Assembly (NCBI GenBank): GCA_001051155.2
Contig: JYIP02000008.1
Span: 1,178,001-1,242,000, forward strand
DNA from: Chrysoporthe austroafricana
Taxonomy: Eukaryota > Ascomycota > Sordariomycetes > Diaporthales > Cryphonectriaceae
DNA length: 64,000 bases
Direction: 5' to 3'
Shown: positions 23,480-33,468 of the stretch, piece after piece
How the letters are laid out: each line of letters starts with the position of its first letter
Position numbering within the stretch: the stretch's first letter is position 1
The notes under the pieces: generated by a model
What the model was told of the DNA's origin: nothing
Seen by the model: the letters and a program-made list of their open reading frames with translations, nothing else
Database searches by the model: none
Position numbers and translations under genes: made by a program

Positions 23480-25186
23480 CTTGGCAAATGATTGTGGCCG
23501 CAGAGCCTTCGCCGAGTCAAGGAAGAGAATGCGAATCGTTCGCGGAGTCAACAGGGGAAATAATGACTGCAATGTGGTTCTGTCGAGAGCGAACGGTAGT
23601 CAACTGTAGTCACAGATATGCTCGAGCTGTCACGAGGTCCAATCCAAGCGTCTAGGGGACAAAATCCGAACTTTCCAGCGGCGCTGAACCCGTCATATAT
23701 TCTGTTCACCCAAATCTAGCGGCCGGGATGCTGCGCATCTTTAGAAACCACGTTTCTTATCCCAGCGCTTCGACTCGCACAGGCTTGCGAACCCCATTAG
23801 CTAGTTCTGGTGGCACTGCCTGCTTCTGGGCAGACCGGCCGGCCAAGTCTTCATTGGTGCCAGATCCATCATCACTTGAGCCTGGTTTGCCGCGGAGGAC
23901 AAGAGATTTCGAGGACTTGGCGAGGTCAGCATCTGGGCGGGCTCAGTCCAGGGCGGCGGGCTTTATATAAGATCAGGAGGCCGCGTCGGGACAAGGCTCT
24001 CGGCGCAGCTTGGCGGCGAGCCGAACACGCACCTATGAGGACCGCGATATCACGCACGTGGGCTTTTTGCTTAATTTGTTTCCCTGAAGCTTCGAGAAAG
24101 ATTTGATTTGCAATATGCAGAAGATTTGTGACCAAGTCATGGATGACGATCAAAACCCGGTTGTCGGTTTGACCGTGCCGCCAGCCTCCACAACTCCGTA
24201 ACCAACTTTCGATACCTAGGTAGCCTACGCCTTCGTTTGTAAAAATTTGCTTGGCAAAATAGGGATAAAAATTCCATTTATAGAGATTAGTGCTTATGAT
24301 CTCGCGTGGAACGCAGGTGAACGCCGCGTAGCAAGGCTAGGACCAGTTGTACGAACCGGCAGCGTGGTAGCTTTGGGCTCTTGAAGCCGAGGATAGGCCT
24401 GGCAGGGATGAAGGTGCCTAGTCGAAAGTTTCTATTCAAATAGACGCTAGGTGTCGGCGTGATACCGCGATAGAGACATAAATATGGTGACGGACAAGAA
24501 CTTGCAGTGCGCGATGTCGATATCTTCTGGACTGTTTCGCAGTCCCGGTGCCTTCTAATACGACAATTAAAATCTGTGGCCTTGGGAACGCCCGTCTGTC
24601 AGCCTGTCCCCAGCCATCGCCGTATCTCTGATTGCCCAACGACAGACTCACAAAACAATGGCTCCGTCTTCAGGGTCTGGGGATCTGGTTCAATAACTGG
24701 CTTCCATCTTTATTAAGATGATTTCCAAAAGCTGCTTATAATCATATCTCTTGCCGTGCTATAATACTGGTCAAGTCCATGTCACGAAGGATTGTAGCTA
24801 AACCTGAAAGCAAATTACGCTAGCTTACCAGTCAAACAGCTGGATAATTGCTTCAAGGAATGACGGCATGGCTTGGATGGATGTGCGCTGCTCAGCTGCT
24901 TCGAAATATTGTTCTTGTAGCCCTCACCCGGGGAAGGGGAGAAGAAATGGGCTGGAGGAGAAATGGGCTCCTTCTCATTCTTTCCTGGGTTAACTTGGAT
25001 GATGAACTTGGATAGCAACCGTTGAGTAACAGACGAATACTGGTTCTTCAGGATTGGCTACAAAATGTTTTCGAGAGAGTAGAGGGGGCATGTGACAGAA
25101 TAATTCAATTTACATTCAAAGGTCCAGGGTGCCCGTGCTCATCTTTCACGCTTAACCTCACGTGCAAAGAACATCTCTTGTCGAAG
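23480..25186. other. Intergenic promoter region of the phosphate transporter
   Basis: 1.7 kb between divergent genes. It contains the CACGTGGG box at 24055. No convincing coding exon was found; short ORFs of 60-100 codons lack motifs. Confidence 0.5.
24055..24062. promoter_or_regulatory. Candidate Pho4/NUC-1 binding site CACGTGGG
   Basis: The palindrome CACGTG followed by GG is the known high-affinity site of yeast Pho4, and Neurospora NUC-1 recognises the CACGTG core. It lies about 580 bp upstream of the phosphate transporter start on the minus strand. A single 8-base match in 1.7 kb can arise by chance; the gene's function makes it more likely to be real. Confidence 0.5.
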
Positions 25187-25193
25187 TATATAA
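25187..25193 (+). promoter_or_regulatory. TATA-like box of the tail-anchored repeat protein gene
   Basis: TATATAA about 165 bp upstream of the ATG at 25352. It supports that ATG over the upstream Met at 25022. Confidence 0.5.
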
Positions 25194-25351
25194 CAGCTAC
25201 TCATACATTGTCGAGAGCTCCCAAACAACAACAACAACACAAGTTAAGGCTACTGGTACAGCCTCGAGCCCGCGCTGTGGACTATGTGCTCTATCAAGCT
25301 CAACAAGCTATTGATCAGCATTTGCTAGGCAGGCCAACCACTTTCGCCAAT

Positions 25352-26106
25352 ATGCAGCCCCTTGATAAAGACACGCAGCTGCAAGGTTATGGAAGTGACT
25401 ACTTCGATAGCCTTCACAATGACAATTTACTCGCCAACAGAACTGTGGCCAGCCACAGCTCAGGTGACGGTGAAAGCGGTGTTGATGAAGTTGACGTTGA
25501 CGGTACCGTGAACGGTAGGCGTATGCTCCCCACTGGTCCAAGCTTCGCAATCAACTATATATACGTTTCGATCACTGGCTGACTTTCTTTTCCTTTCTTC
25601 CCCACACTTCAACAGACCAAGTTTCTAATGAATACATCGATCCATTCTTTTCTTCACGGGTTCTCGATCAACATCCATCCCAGTACCAACATTACACCTC
25701 CCCCCCGCCTTACTATTCGAAGACCATGCCTGAGTCTTCCCAACCGAAGGAGACTTCCCAACCGAAGGAGACTTCCCAACCGAAGGAGACTTCCCAACCG
25801 AAGGAGACTTCCCAACCAAACGAGACTTCAGTTACAGTGGCTTCGGAGCCAAACGAACCCACTGCCTCCCACCAAGCAGCCGCTAGTACGGGTTCCATGG
25901 TCAGTCATCCCTACCAGCCTCGAATTTTTCCGAACGACGGCGGAAACCTGGGTAGCAATCTGTACCACGTTGACTGCAGCCCGCTCGATTGTCACTATTC
26001 TTGTTCGACTTACAACAACGAAGGCTGCACTCGCCTCTTACTAGGAGTAATCCTCCTGGTCATGGGGTTTGCAGCCGTGACTATGTGGCTGCTGGGACAT
26101 AAGTAG
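25352..26106 (+). CDS. Tail-anchored protein with SQPKET repeats, unknown function
   Basis: Exons 25352-25514 and 25616-26106 (intron GTAGGC..ACAG with a pyrimidine-rich 3' end) sum to 654 bases, 217 residues. The start was chosen because it follows a TATA box and lies in the acidic Ser/Asp-rich frame. The protein is hydrophilic, with an acidic N-terminal half, a Tyr/Pro-rich linker (YTSPPPYYSKT), five tandem SQPKET-type hexapeptides (last unit SQPNET), then a Cys-rich patch (VDCSPLDCHYSCS). It ends in one hydrophobic segment (LLLGVILLVMGFAAVTMWLL) and only three further residues, a classic tail-anchor. No family is recognised. The tail suggests insertion in the ER, mitochondrial or plasma membrane with the repeats in the cytosol; this is an inference. 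Confidence 0.68.
25738..25827 (+). repeat. 18-bp coding minisatellite, five units
   Basis: Five tandem copies of an 18-base unit (TCCCAACCGAAGGAGACT). The first four are essentially identical and the last has AAG changed to AAC. High identity implies recent expansion and probable length variation between strains. Confidence 0.93.
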
Positions 26107-26820
26107 TCCCTGTAGGCGGGTGATAGGGCTCTTGTGCCTTACCTTACGCATAAGATACGTATTTTCCTGCCGAGCTTATTTTGCTTGTGTATCAACGAAG
26201 TTTCTTAGAAATTATGCAAATACAAGTACTAATACGACATGTAGTTCTTCGATTTTGCCAAGTTTGCCGACCTACCTCGATAATTAAGTCTTTCTACGCT
26301 ACCGTTTCTCAATAATGATAGGCTAGCCAGCCCCGCCGATACCAGGATTCGTTGAATATTTACAAATTATTCACCAGAAGGTTCGCAGGGTAGGATGAGG
26401 GAACGGAGCGTGGCGGAGAAAGGCGAAAAGGATAGGCTTCGCAAATAGAAGAGCAAATTATTGGAGGTTAGCATACATTGCGAAAGGGGGAAAATCCAAA
26501 TACAAAGATGCATGGAACATGCCGTGTTTCATTGATGAGGTCAGAGTATTATTTGTTTCTCCTTTGAACGTTCGATAGTCTTTTCTTGCTTTGTGCCAAT
26601 AACTTTGTGCAAGGGTTCTGACGACGCCAGTGAAGATATTGTGGTCTTCCTCGATCGCAGCCCTGGCGTGGACTCGCGGCTGGAGCCACCGGCTCCGGTC
26701 CAACATCTCCACGCTGCTGCCGGTCGCGGCTCCGGGCCGGGCCGACCGGTCTCGGCGATTGGGACTCTCGACATCGAACGACAAGTTGCGCTCTGGTGTG
26801 ATTTCTTATCACCCAGCTGG
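26107..26820. other. Intergenic spacer
   Basis: AT-rich 3' flank followed by a GC-rich patch (26640-26780) whose minus-strand ORFs are short and motif-free. Confidence 0.45.
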
Positions 26821-26828
26821 CATATAAG
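26821..26828 (+). promoter_or_regulatory. TATA-like box of the D-amino-acid oxidase gene
   Basis: CATATAAG about 150 bp upstream of the ATG at 26977. Confidence 0.45.
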
Positions 26829-26976
26829 TGAGATCAGTTGCTAGAGAGTCATGAATCTGCGACAAGAGTTCGGCTGATTCCATGAGTGCGCACCAAGCCC
26901 TGCCTCACAGCATCCCTTCTCCGTGTTCATCGCGGCACAGACCGATTCTAAGCACCACACCTCTGCACAGACGACC

Positions 26977-28173
26977 ATGCCTTCTCAGATAGTAGTCATT
27001 GGGTGAGCCACACCCTCTACCGCGCTCATGGTCTCGTGTGGCAACGACCAGTACTGACCAACCCCTCTCCCTCAGCGCCGGTGTGATCGGGCTCTCCTGC
27101 GCCCTCGAGCTGCAAGAGGCCGGGCACGCCGTCACCATCCTGGCGCGCGACTTCCCGGGGCCCTTCGCGCTCGTCGACGCCAAGTCACAGATCAACTTCA
27201 CCTCGCCGTGGGGCGGCGCCCACAACCGCTGGGTGCCGCCCGTCGGGAAGGACCAGGACGCCCGGGACCACCGGTGCGCCCTCGCCACCTTCCGGCGCAT
27301 GCGGGCCCTCGCGGCGGCGCACCCCGAGGCGGGTATCACGCTCATGAAGGGCGTCGAGTACCTCGAGCGGCCCGGCGAGGAGTACCTCGCGCTGGCGCGG
27401 GACGGCGGCCGGGAGCTCGGGGTCGAGGGGTTCAGGCTGCTGGGGAGGGGGGAGCTCCCGGACGAGCGGGTGGCGCTGGGCCTGGAGTACGACACGTGGT
27501 GCGTCAACCCGATGGTGTACTGCTCGTTTCTGTTGAACCGGTTCGTGTATAGGGGTGGCAGGGTCGTGAAGAGGGAGGTGAGGGACCCGAAGGAGGTGTT
27601 CGAGGTGAGAGACCTGGGCAGCGTCTCGGAGGTGGTGAATGCCTCGGGCCAGGGGTTCGGTGATGACAAGGTCTTCATAACGAGAGGTATGTCAACCGGG
27701 CTGAGGATCCGGGCCATGAGAGCTGGGCTGACAACAAGAACAAACCAGGCCAGACCTGTCTCGTCGCCAACAAGTGCGACGCAACCGTCACCAGACAGAA
27801 CGCGGACGGCAGCTGGACCTTCAGCGTGCCGCGGAACTTCGAGGGCGGGACCATCATAGGGGGCACGAAGGAGCCGGACAACTGGGACCCAGAGCCCTCG
27901 CGGGAAGTCAGGGACAGGCTCATCCGGGCGTTCGTGGCGACGTATCCGCGCATTGCCGACGAGTCGGGCTCGGTGACGGTCCTGAGGGACATAGTCGGCC
28001 GGAGGCCGACGAGGCACGGCGGCGCCAGGATAGAAAGGGAGGACGTGGCGCCGGGGAAGGCCATCGTACATGCTTATGGCCTGGGTGGAAGGGGGTACGA
28101 GATGTCGTGGGGTGTCGCGGAAATGGTGTCGAGACTTGTCGGGGCGTCCGGAGCGACGAGAGCCCGGATATGA
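26977..28173 (+). CDS. D-amino-acid oxidase (FAD-dependent, DAO family)
   Basis: Exons 26977-27002, 27076-27686 and 27749-28173 total 1062 bases, 353 residues. The first intron cuts the dinucleotide-binding motif; the join restores VVIGAGVIGLSCALEL (GxGxxG, residues 6-21). The family oxidises D-amino acids to 2-oxo acids, ammonia and hydrogen peroxide, normally in peroxisomes. Other family features are SPWGGAHNRW, a substrate-site region near EYDTWCVNPMVYCSFL, the Arg-containing motif GRRPTRHGGARIERE and the C-terminal HAYGLGGRGYEMSWG. Length is normal for the family. The C-terminus ends Ala-Arg-Ile rather than the Ser-Lys-Leu type peroxisomal signal of many homologues, so location is uncertain. 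D-aspartate versus neutral substrate preference cannot be read from the sequence. It converges on CMC1, with 367 bp between stops. Confidence 0.92.
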
Positions 28174-28540
28174 TTCTGCAGAGACACGGTAGCTCGCAGG
28201 CTGGGTGCATCGACGGCCTAGCGAGAGGAAGCAGAGCTACAGGGCATTCGACGGCCCATAACAGATTATGGGTCTGGCTGTGCCGGGTTACTGGCAGTGA
28301 CTGTTCACCAGTGCTACCGCCGATGGGGGACAGAGTACATGCTCGATGATGGTGTTCATATGTACAGATTTATGTCCTGGTCATCTAGTAGCACGCCTTG
28401 TAGACTGCGGCATGATATATCCCCCATTCCTATAGGCGCCCAACGCCAAAAAATGATGCAGCCCAACACCAGTCCATCTCCCCCATGGCCACCCGTTTTG
28501 TTTTCTCAGGGGGGAGAAGAAAGGAAAATCACCCTCACCA
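28174..28540. other. Spacer between convergent genes
   Basis: 367 bp between the stop codons of the D-amino-acid oxidase and CMC1 genes. No other feature. Confidence 0.6.
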
Positions 28541-29226
28541 TCACCGCCTCTCCCCTCCCTCCTCCCCCCTCCCCCGGCTCCTGAAGCCGCCGACCCTCTC
28601 CCCCCTCTTCAGCTTCTCCTCCTCGGCCCTCCGCCGCGCCTCGTCCCTCTCGCTCTCCTCGATGCCCCACCACTCCCGCATGAACCGCGCCTGCTCCTCC
28701 TTGCGCTTCTGCTTCTCGATCCTCTGCCGCGCGCGCTCCTGCCGCTGCGCGAACCACTCCTCCCGCGCCGCGTCCTCCTCCTGCGGCGTCGCGTGCGCCT
28801 TCATGCAGCCGTTCATGACCCGGTGCGGCTCCCGGCAGGCGAAGGGGACCGAGAAGGTGCGGCCGAGGGCGCAGTCGGCGAAGGCTGTGTCCGGGGAAGA
28901 ACGACGAGGGACATGTTAGCAGGAAGTCGCTGGAGAAAGAGAGAGACAGAGATGGACAGAGAGAGAGAGAGAGAGAGAGAGAGCGCTGTGCCCCTTCCCA
29001 ACCTCCGGAGGCTGGGAGGGATACGGGAGGGCCAGGACCGCGACGTACCTTTTATCTCAGCCGCGCACTGTTTCCGCACCCTTTCGTAGAACACCTCGCG
29101 CACCTGGGCCTCCTGCGATGCGGACAGCGGTAATGGGTTCCTGGAGGGCATGGGCAGGCGCTCTGTGGTGTTCGGGCTGGAGCCAGAGCTCGAGCCGCTG
29201 GGTGTCTGGACGGCCATTACGGCCAT
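28541..29226 (-). CDS. CMC1: CMC1-like mitochondrial twin CX9C protein
   Basis: Exons 29226-29049 and 28884-28541 (intron 29048-28885, GTACGT..ACAG) give 173 residues. The splice rebuilds the first CX9C motif: C54 and C64 (QCAAEIKAFADC), followed by C76 and C86 (CREPHRVMNGC). Twin CX9C proteins are imported into the mitochondrial intermembrane space by Mia40 oxidation. CMC1 helps assemble cytochrome c oxidase by stabilising newly made Cox1 and copper delivery. A charged helix (QERARQRIEKQKRKEEQARF) follows, with a Gly/Arg-rich tail. It is longer than yeast Cmc1 (about 110 residues) at both ends. The ATG at 29226 is the first in frame; Met at 29217 is an alternative. The CX9C spacing makes the family secure, though related COX-assembly members cannot be fully excluded. 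Confidence 0.88.
28960..28983. repeat. GA dinucleotide microsatellite within the CMC1 intron
   Basis: About eleven to twelve AG/GA units. On the transcribed strand this is a CT tract inside the CMC1 intron. Confidence 0.85.
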
Positions 29227-29811
29227 CGGTCGGGTGCTCGAGGCCACCGTTCTGGGAGACAGAGACAGAGGGAGAGAGAAAGCCTCGTGTGAAGATCTTT
29301 CCTCAGGGGGCCGTGCAAGGCGGGGAGCTCTCGAGAGGTGGCGGAAGCGGTGGTGGTGCTGTTTCTTTGTGGGACTCGAGGTGGGCGCAACATTGACGCG
29401 GATCGACTGATGTGACGGACCATGGATGGGGGACCTCTGAAATCGAAATTCTGCCGCTTGGAGCTCGGCGCCACCAAAAAGCTCACCGCCCTCGGCGAGT
29501 ACCGTTGGACGACATTTTCAGGGGTCCAGGCCCTGCCTATACATACCTAAATACTAGGAGCATACTTTACAGTCATGGAAAAGGTTCAGGAATTAAGGTT
29601 CACTTTAGCTAAACGGAGCGAGTGTCTTCAAAGCTTCACAACGCTGGTATGATATCCATTTTCATCTCGCTAGCTACGTCATTTGCAAGCCCTCCATTTT
29701 GCACGGAAAGGCACGACAACGCTCGGGTGGGCGCGGGCGTAATTGGCCACTCGATGGTCCCATAGACTTGACAAAACTGCCAGGGCAGTGAGCAGGAACA
29801 GGCAGATGCCC
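29227..29811. other. Intergenic spacer
   Basis: Promoter of CMC1 and 3' flank of the FN3 gene, both on the minus strand. No coding signal seen. Confidence 0.5.
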
Positions 29812-32800
29812 CTACTCCTCCGTAGTTGTCTCAGTATCAACACTGCTCAGCCGCTCCCGCTCGATGTCCAGACTCTCCCTGCCCCTCTCCTTCTTCTTGC
29901 CCATCGAGAACCACCGACCGCTCATCCTACCGTCCTTGTTCTTCGCGGCCCCTCCGACGGACGGACTGCTGTTGGCACTGTCAAAGCTTCTCCCGAGGAG
30001 ATCTTCGCCTGCAGGGCTGATGCCAGTGCCACTTAGAACGTCGTCACTGCCACCGAAGCTGGAACGGTGCTCCCTCTCGGAAATGTTGGTGGTTGTCGAT
30101 CCCGGTCCGGCCTTCTTGGAGCCGCCAAGACGAGAAGAGAGGCTGAACTTGCTGGAGCTGCCCTTGCGGAAGAGCTTGCGCACGACGTTGTCCGGGCTGG
30201 TGGGCTCTTTCAGCATAAAATCTGAGGGTGTGTTGGAGAGAGACTGGTCCAAAGACAGCGAGTCGTGAGATTCGCTGACAGATGGTCGGCTCTGGATCGA
30301 TATCGACTGCCGAGATTCAGACCGGTCTCCCACGGAGTCATTGCCTGAAAAGGGCTGCGGCTGATCGTCTGAATTCCCCTTTACTTCCTTGCCCTTGTTC
30401 TTCGTCTTCTCTCGGCTATTGTCCTTATCGGCCTTCGGCTTAAATATGCTACCCATGAAAGACGGCGCGGCGGGATTCAGAGCTTTGGCCAGAGACTTTT
30501 TCATAGGGCCAGGTCTTCCAATCACACCCACTTGAGATGGTGAAACCTGGGGATCCAGTAATGCTTCGTCATCAAGAATCTCGTCATCCGCGGAAGCTAG
30601 AGTCGTCTTGAGGGCCGAAGGTGATCCATGGAGGGAAGGTCTTCTAGACGGATTTCGTGACCAGGCGTTGTTATCCGGCGACCAGACGAGTCGTGACCGT
30701 GGGAAACCTGGCTGCTCCGGTGGTAGCCAGAGAGATGAACTGTCGGTGGATGGCCGAGGACGGTCCGCAGACGCAATGGAAGCTGGTCGTGGACTGCTTT
30801 GGTCGCGGTCAAACACTCCGGTCATAGCTCGGGCCCCGCCAAATGGCAAGAAGTTTTCAGTCGAGAAGCCTGCGGTACCGGCCTGGGAGGAATAAGCATC
30901 CATGGTATCAGGACCTACAGAGTTGCGGTTGAAGACATTAAAACTAGAAAGATTGATGCGGCGTCGGCCCGAAACTCTGTCAAGATCTTCCATCTGTCGT
31001 GGAAATGACCGGCTTTGTCCAAGTTTGAGACTGCCCAATTCGGGAGGTTCATCCTGAACCTTGGCAGGTTTTCCTCGCTGGAAGTTGAAAAGGGATGCCA
31101 GCCTATTGGTAGCGGGCTGACCCGGGTGCGGGAGCGGCGAGGAAAAGGTGCCGGTATGTGAGTTGAGTGATTGCCTCTCGGCGTCGTCGTTTGGGAACGA
31201 AGAATACTGGAGGTTTTGCATCGACCCGTGAGGGCTTGACACGATGCTAGCTGAGCGGCCTGACACGGGCGACTGCGGGTCATGCTCCGGGGACGCAGGT
31301 TGTGCAGGTACAAGCGGACTCGTTGGCTCGAAATCAGACGCGGGACTGTCGGGCTCATCGTGCTCGTCATCAGTGAAGATGTTGCTGGGAAGGAGGTTGG
31401 TCGCTGAGGGGCTCAGCGGTGCGTCAGCCATGAGCGACCTGAACTCTTCATCGTCGTGGTCCTCATATCTGGGGATCGGTTCGAGGAGGAGATGGCCGAG
31501 GCCAGGTGGAGCGCCTCTCGCAGCGAATCCAGGTTGCTGGGGAGGTTCTAGCGCGGCGTACTGCGGAGCTGGTGAGATGCCGACATTGGAGATCGAATTA
31601 CTGTGGTGGCTTCGTCGCTTGAGCTGATTCTGCGACGGAACGTCGAATTCGGCGCCTGACGAGTTGACCTGGTGGTGCAGGGCGAGGGTGGCCTGTGGGA
31701 TCTGTTGTAGGGCAGAGTGAATCGAGTTGAGACTAATGTCCAGCTCTCTGCCCTTCTGCTCTTCCTTATGAAGCTTGGCGAGCCACTCTGCCTGCCTTCG
31801 CGCCCACTCGCGCCGCCGCTCGAAGTCCTTCTGGCGCCACTCCGCATCGTCCTCGCCCCCAGGAAGCTTCTTCCGATCCTCCTCCAGCTTCCTCACCTGC
31901 TCTCTCTTCGCCTTGAGGTCGGCCTCCATCTGAGAGCACTCCGCCTGCAGCTGCTCGTTGCTCCGCCGCAGCTCTCTATTCTTGGCCGCGCTCTCCTTCT
32001 CGACCATCTTCTTCTGTTCATCATAGCTCTCCATCTCCTTGCGCATCTCTTGGATCTGCTTTTCCATCTTGGCAGTGCCGTCTTCGTAACGGGACCGCTC
32101 CGCCTGCCTCGCCTTGACCTCCTTTTCCACCTGCGCTTTTCTCTGGAGGGCAGACCTCATGGCCCTGTCGGTCGTGCCCATCTCTTTCTTGAGCTTCTCC
32201 GTCTGCTCTTCTTTCTTCTTCTGCTCCGCCTTCTTCTGCTGTTTTTCGTGTTCCAGCTCGTCCAGCAGCCGTCTGCTGTCCTCTTCCTCTTTGGCGACGA
32301 GCGCTATGGTGTCTTCGAGTTCCTTCTTGATGCTGCTGAACTTTTCGCCCAGCTCTCTGACCTCGGCCTCCGACGTACTGTCCTTGCGAACCGGCCTCTG
32401 GTCCATGCTACCGACCGATGGTGAGGACCTGCGGCCAATGGTATTCCGTCGCGGGACCTGACCCGGCGCACCCGACTCTCTCGTCAACGCAGGGCCGCCA
32501 TCGGGTATAGTCGCACTTTCGATGCCCGGTACTGGGCTCCGTGGGGTGCCCGCCTCGTCGCCATTTTCGCGCTGTGCGGACGAGGAGACCTGGTCTTCGG
32601 ACTCGAAGTTCGGCGGGAGCCGGGAGTTGCCCAGCTGAGGTCGTCCATCTCGGCCGAAGGTTCGGAGGCGAACGGTCCTGCTGCCGGCCTGGAAACTGTT
32701 CGCGCCGACGGCGATGACACGCACGTTGTAAAAATGGCTCGGTTTCAGCCCGGTGACGGTAATGGCTGTTTCTTGGTTCGCCGGAGACTCGCCCACTTTT

Positions 32801-33468
32801 TCCACGGACGCCAGGTCAGAAATTGCCCGCGAGTCTGGGTCACGCACGTGTCCGCCTGTCGCGCGCGGTGGGGAGACGACTTACCGACCACGCCGTTGAC
32901 CTGTATCAGAAACTTCTGCACGGGCTTGTTGGGGTGCGGCCTCGCCCAGTTCACGGTCGCCTTGTCGACGCCGATGCCAGCGAGCATGACATCGGGTGCG
33001 TCTGGGACGTCGACGCCGAGGATACCGATGAGCTCGGGGACGGGCTTCCACAGGGTCTGGACAGCCCTCCGCAGCAGCCTGTAGGGAGGCACACGTCAGC
33101 AAAGCGCGCTTCCGAGGAGCGCTGGCGGACACGCGAGCAGGGGCGGCCAGTGCGCCAGCGGCCGGCGTGCAGCGTACGTACCAGACGACTGCGGCACTAA
33201 ACAGCAACATGCTAGCATTTTCCTCGCAGAAGCGGTCCAGATTGTCTAGGTTGATCTGCGAGGCGGTGTTCATGTAGACGCTCTGGGGCGATAGGCTGGC
33301 GAGGTCGAGGTCGACGTCGACGTAGAGGGCCGTGTAGAGGAACGCGCAGGCGAGCGCGACGGCCAGGTGGAGCAGGGCGGCCCTGCGCTCAACGAGAAAG
33401 GACCAGGCGAGGACGGAGCAGGTGAGGACGAGGAGCGGAACGAGCGTCGTCCATGAGGTCCATGTCAT
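29812..33468 (-). CDS. Membrane-anchored fibronectin type III and coiled-coil protein
   Basis: Exons 33468-33182, 33078-32885 and 32834-29812 give 1167 residues. Intron phases agree (GTACGT..ACAG; GTAAGT..CCAG). The N-terminus has two to three hydrophobic spans (MTWTSWTTLVPLLVLTCSVL, LLHLAVALACAFLYTALYV, and MLLFSAAVVWLL at the first splice). A fibronectin type III domain follows at about residues 115-215 (ATVNWARPHPNKPVQKFLIQ, ITVTGLKPSHFYNVRVIAVG). Then comes a long Glu/Lys/Gln coiled coil (about 300-530), then roughly 600 disordered Ser/Pro-rich residues with many SP and SxxS sites, ending in a basic segment (GRWFSMGKKKERGRESL). Orthologues exist in most filamentous ascomycetes as far as I recall, but I know of no assigned function. 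A scaffold at the ER or plasma membrane regulated by phosphorylation is an inference. Confidence 0.85.

Noticed and set aside
25022..25351. Upstream extension of the tail-anchored protein to Met 25022
   Set aside because: It would place a TATA box inside the coding region, and the added sequence is unlike the acidic downstream part.
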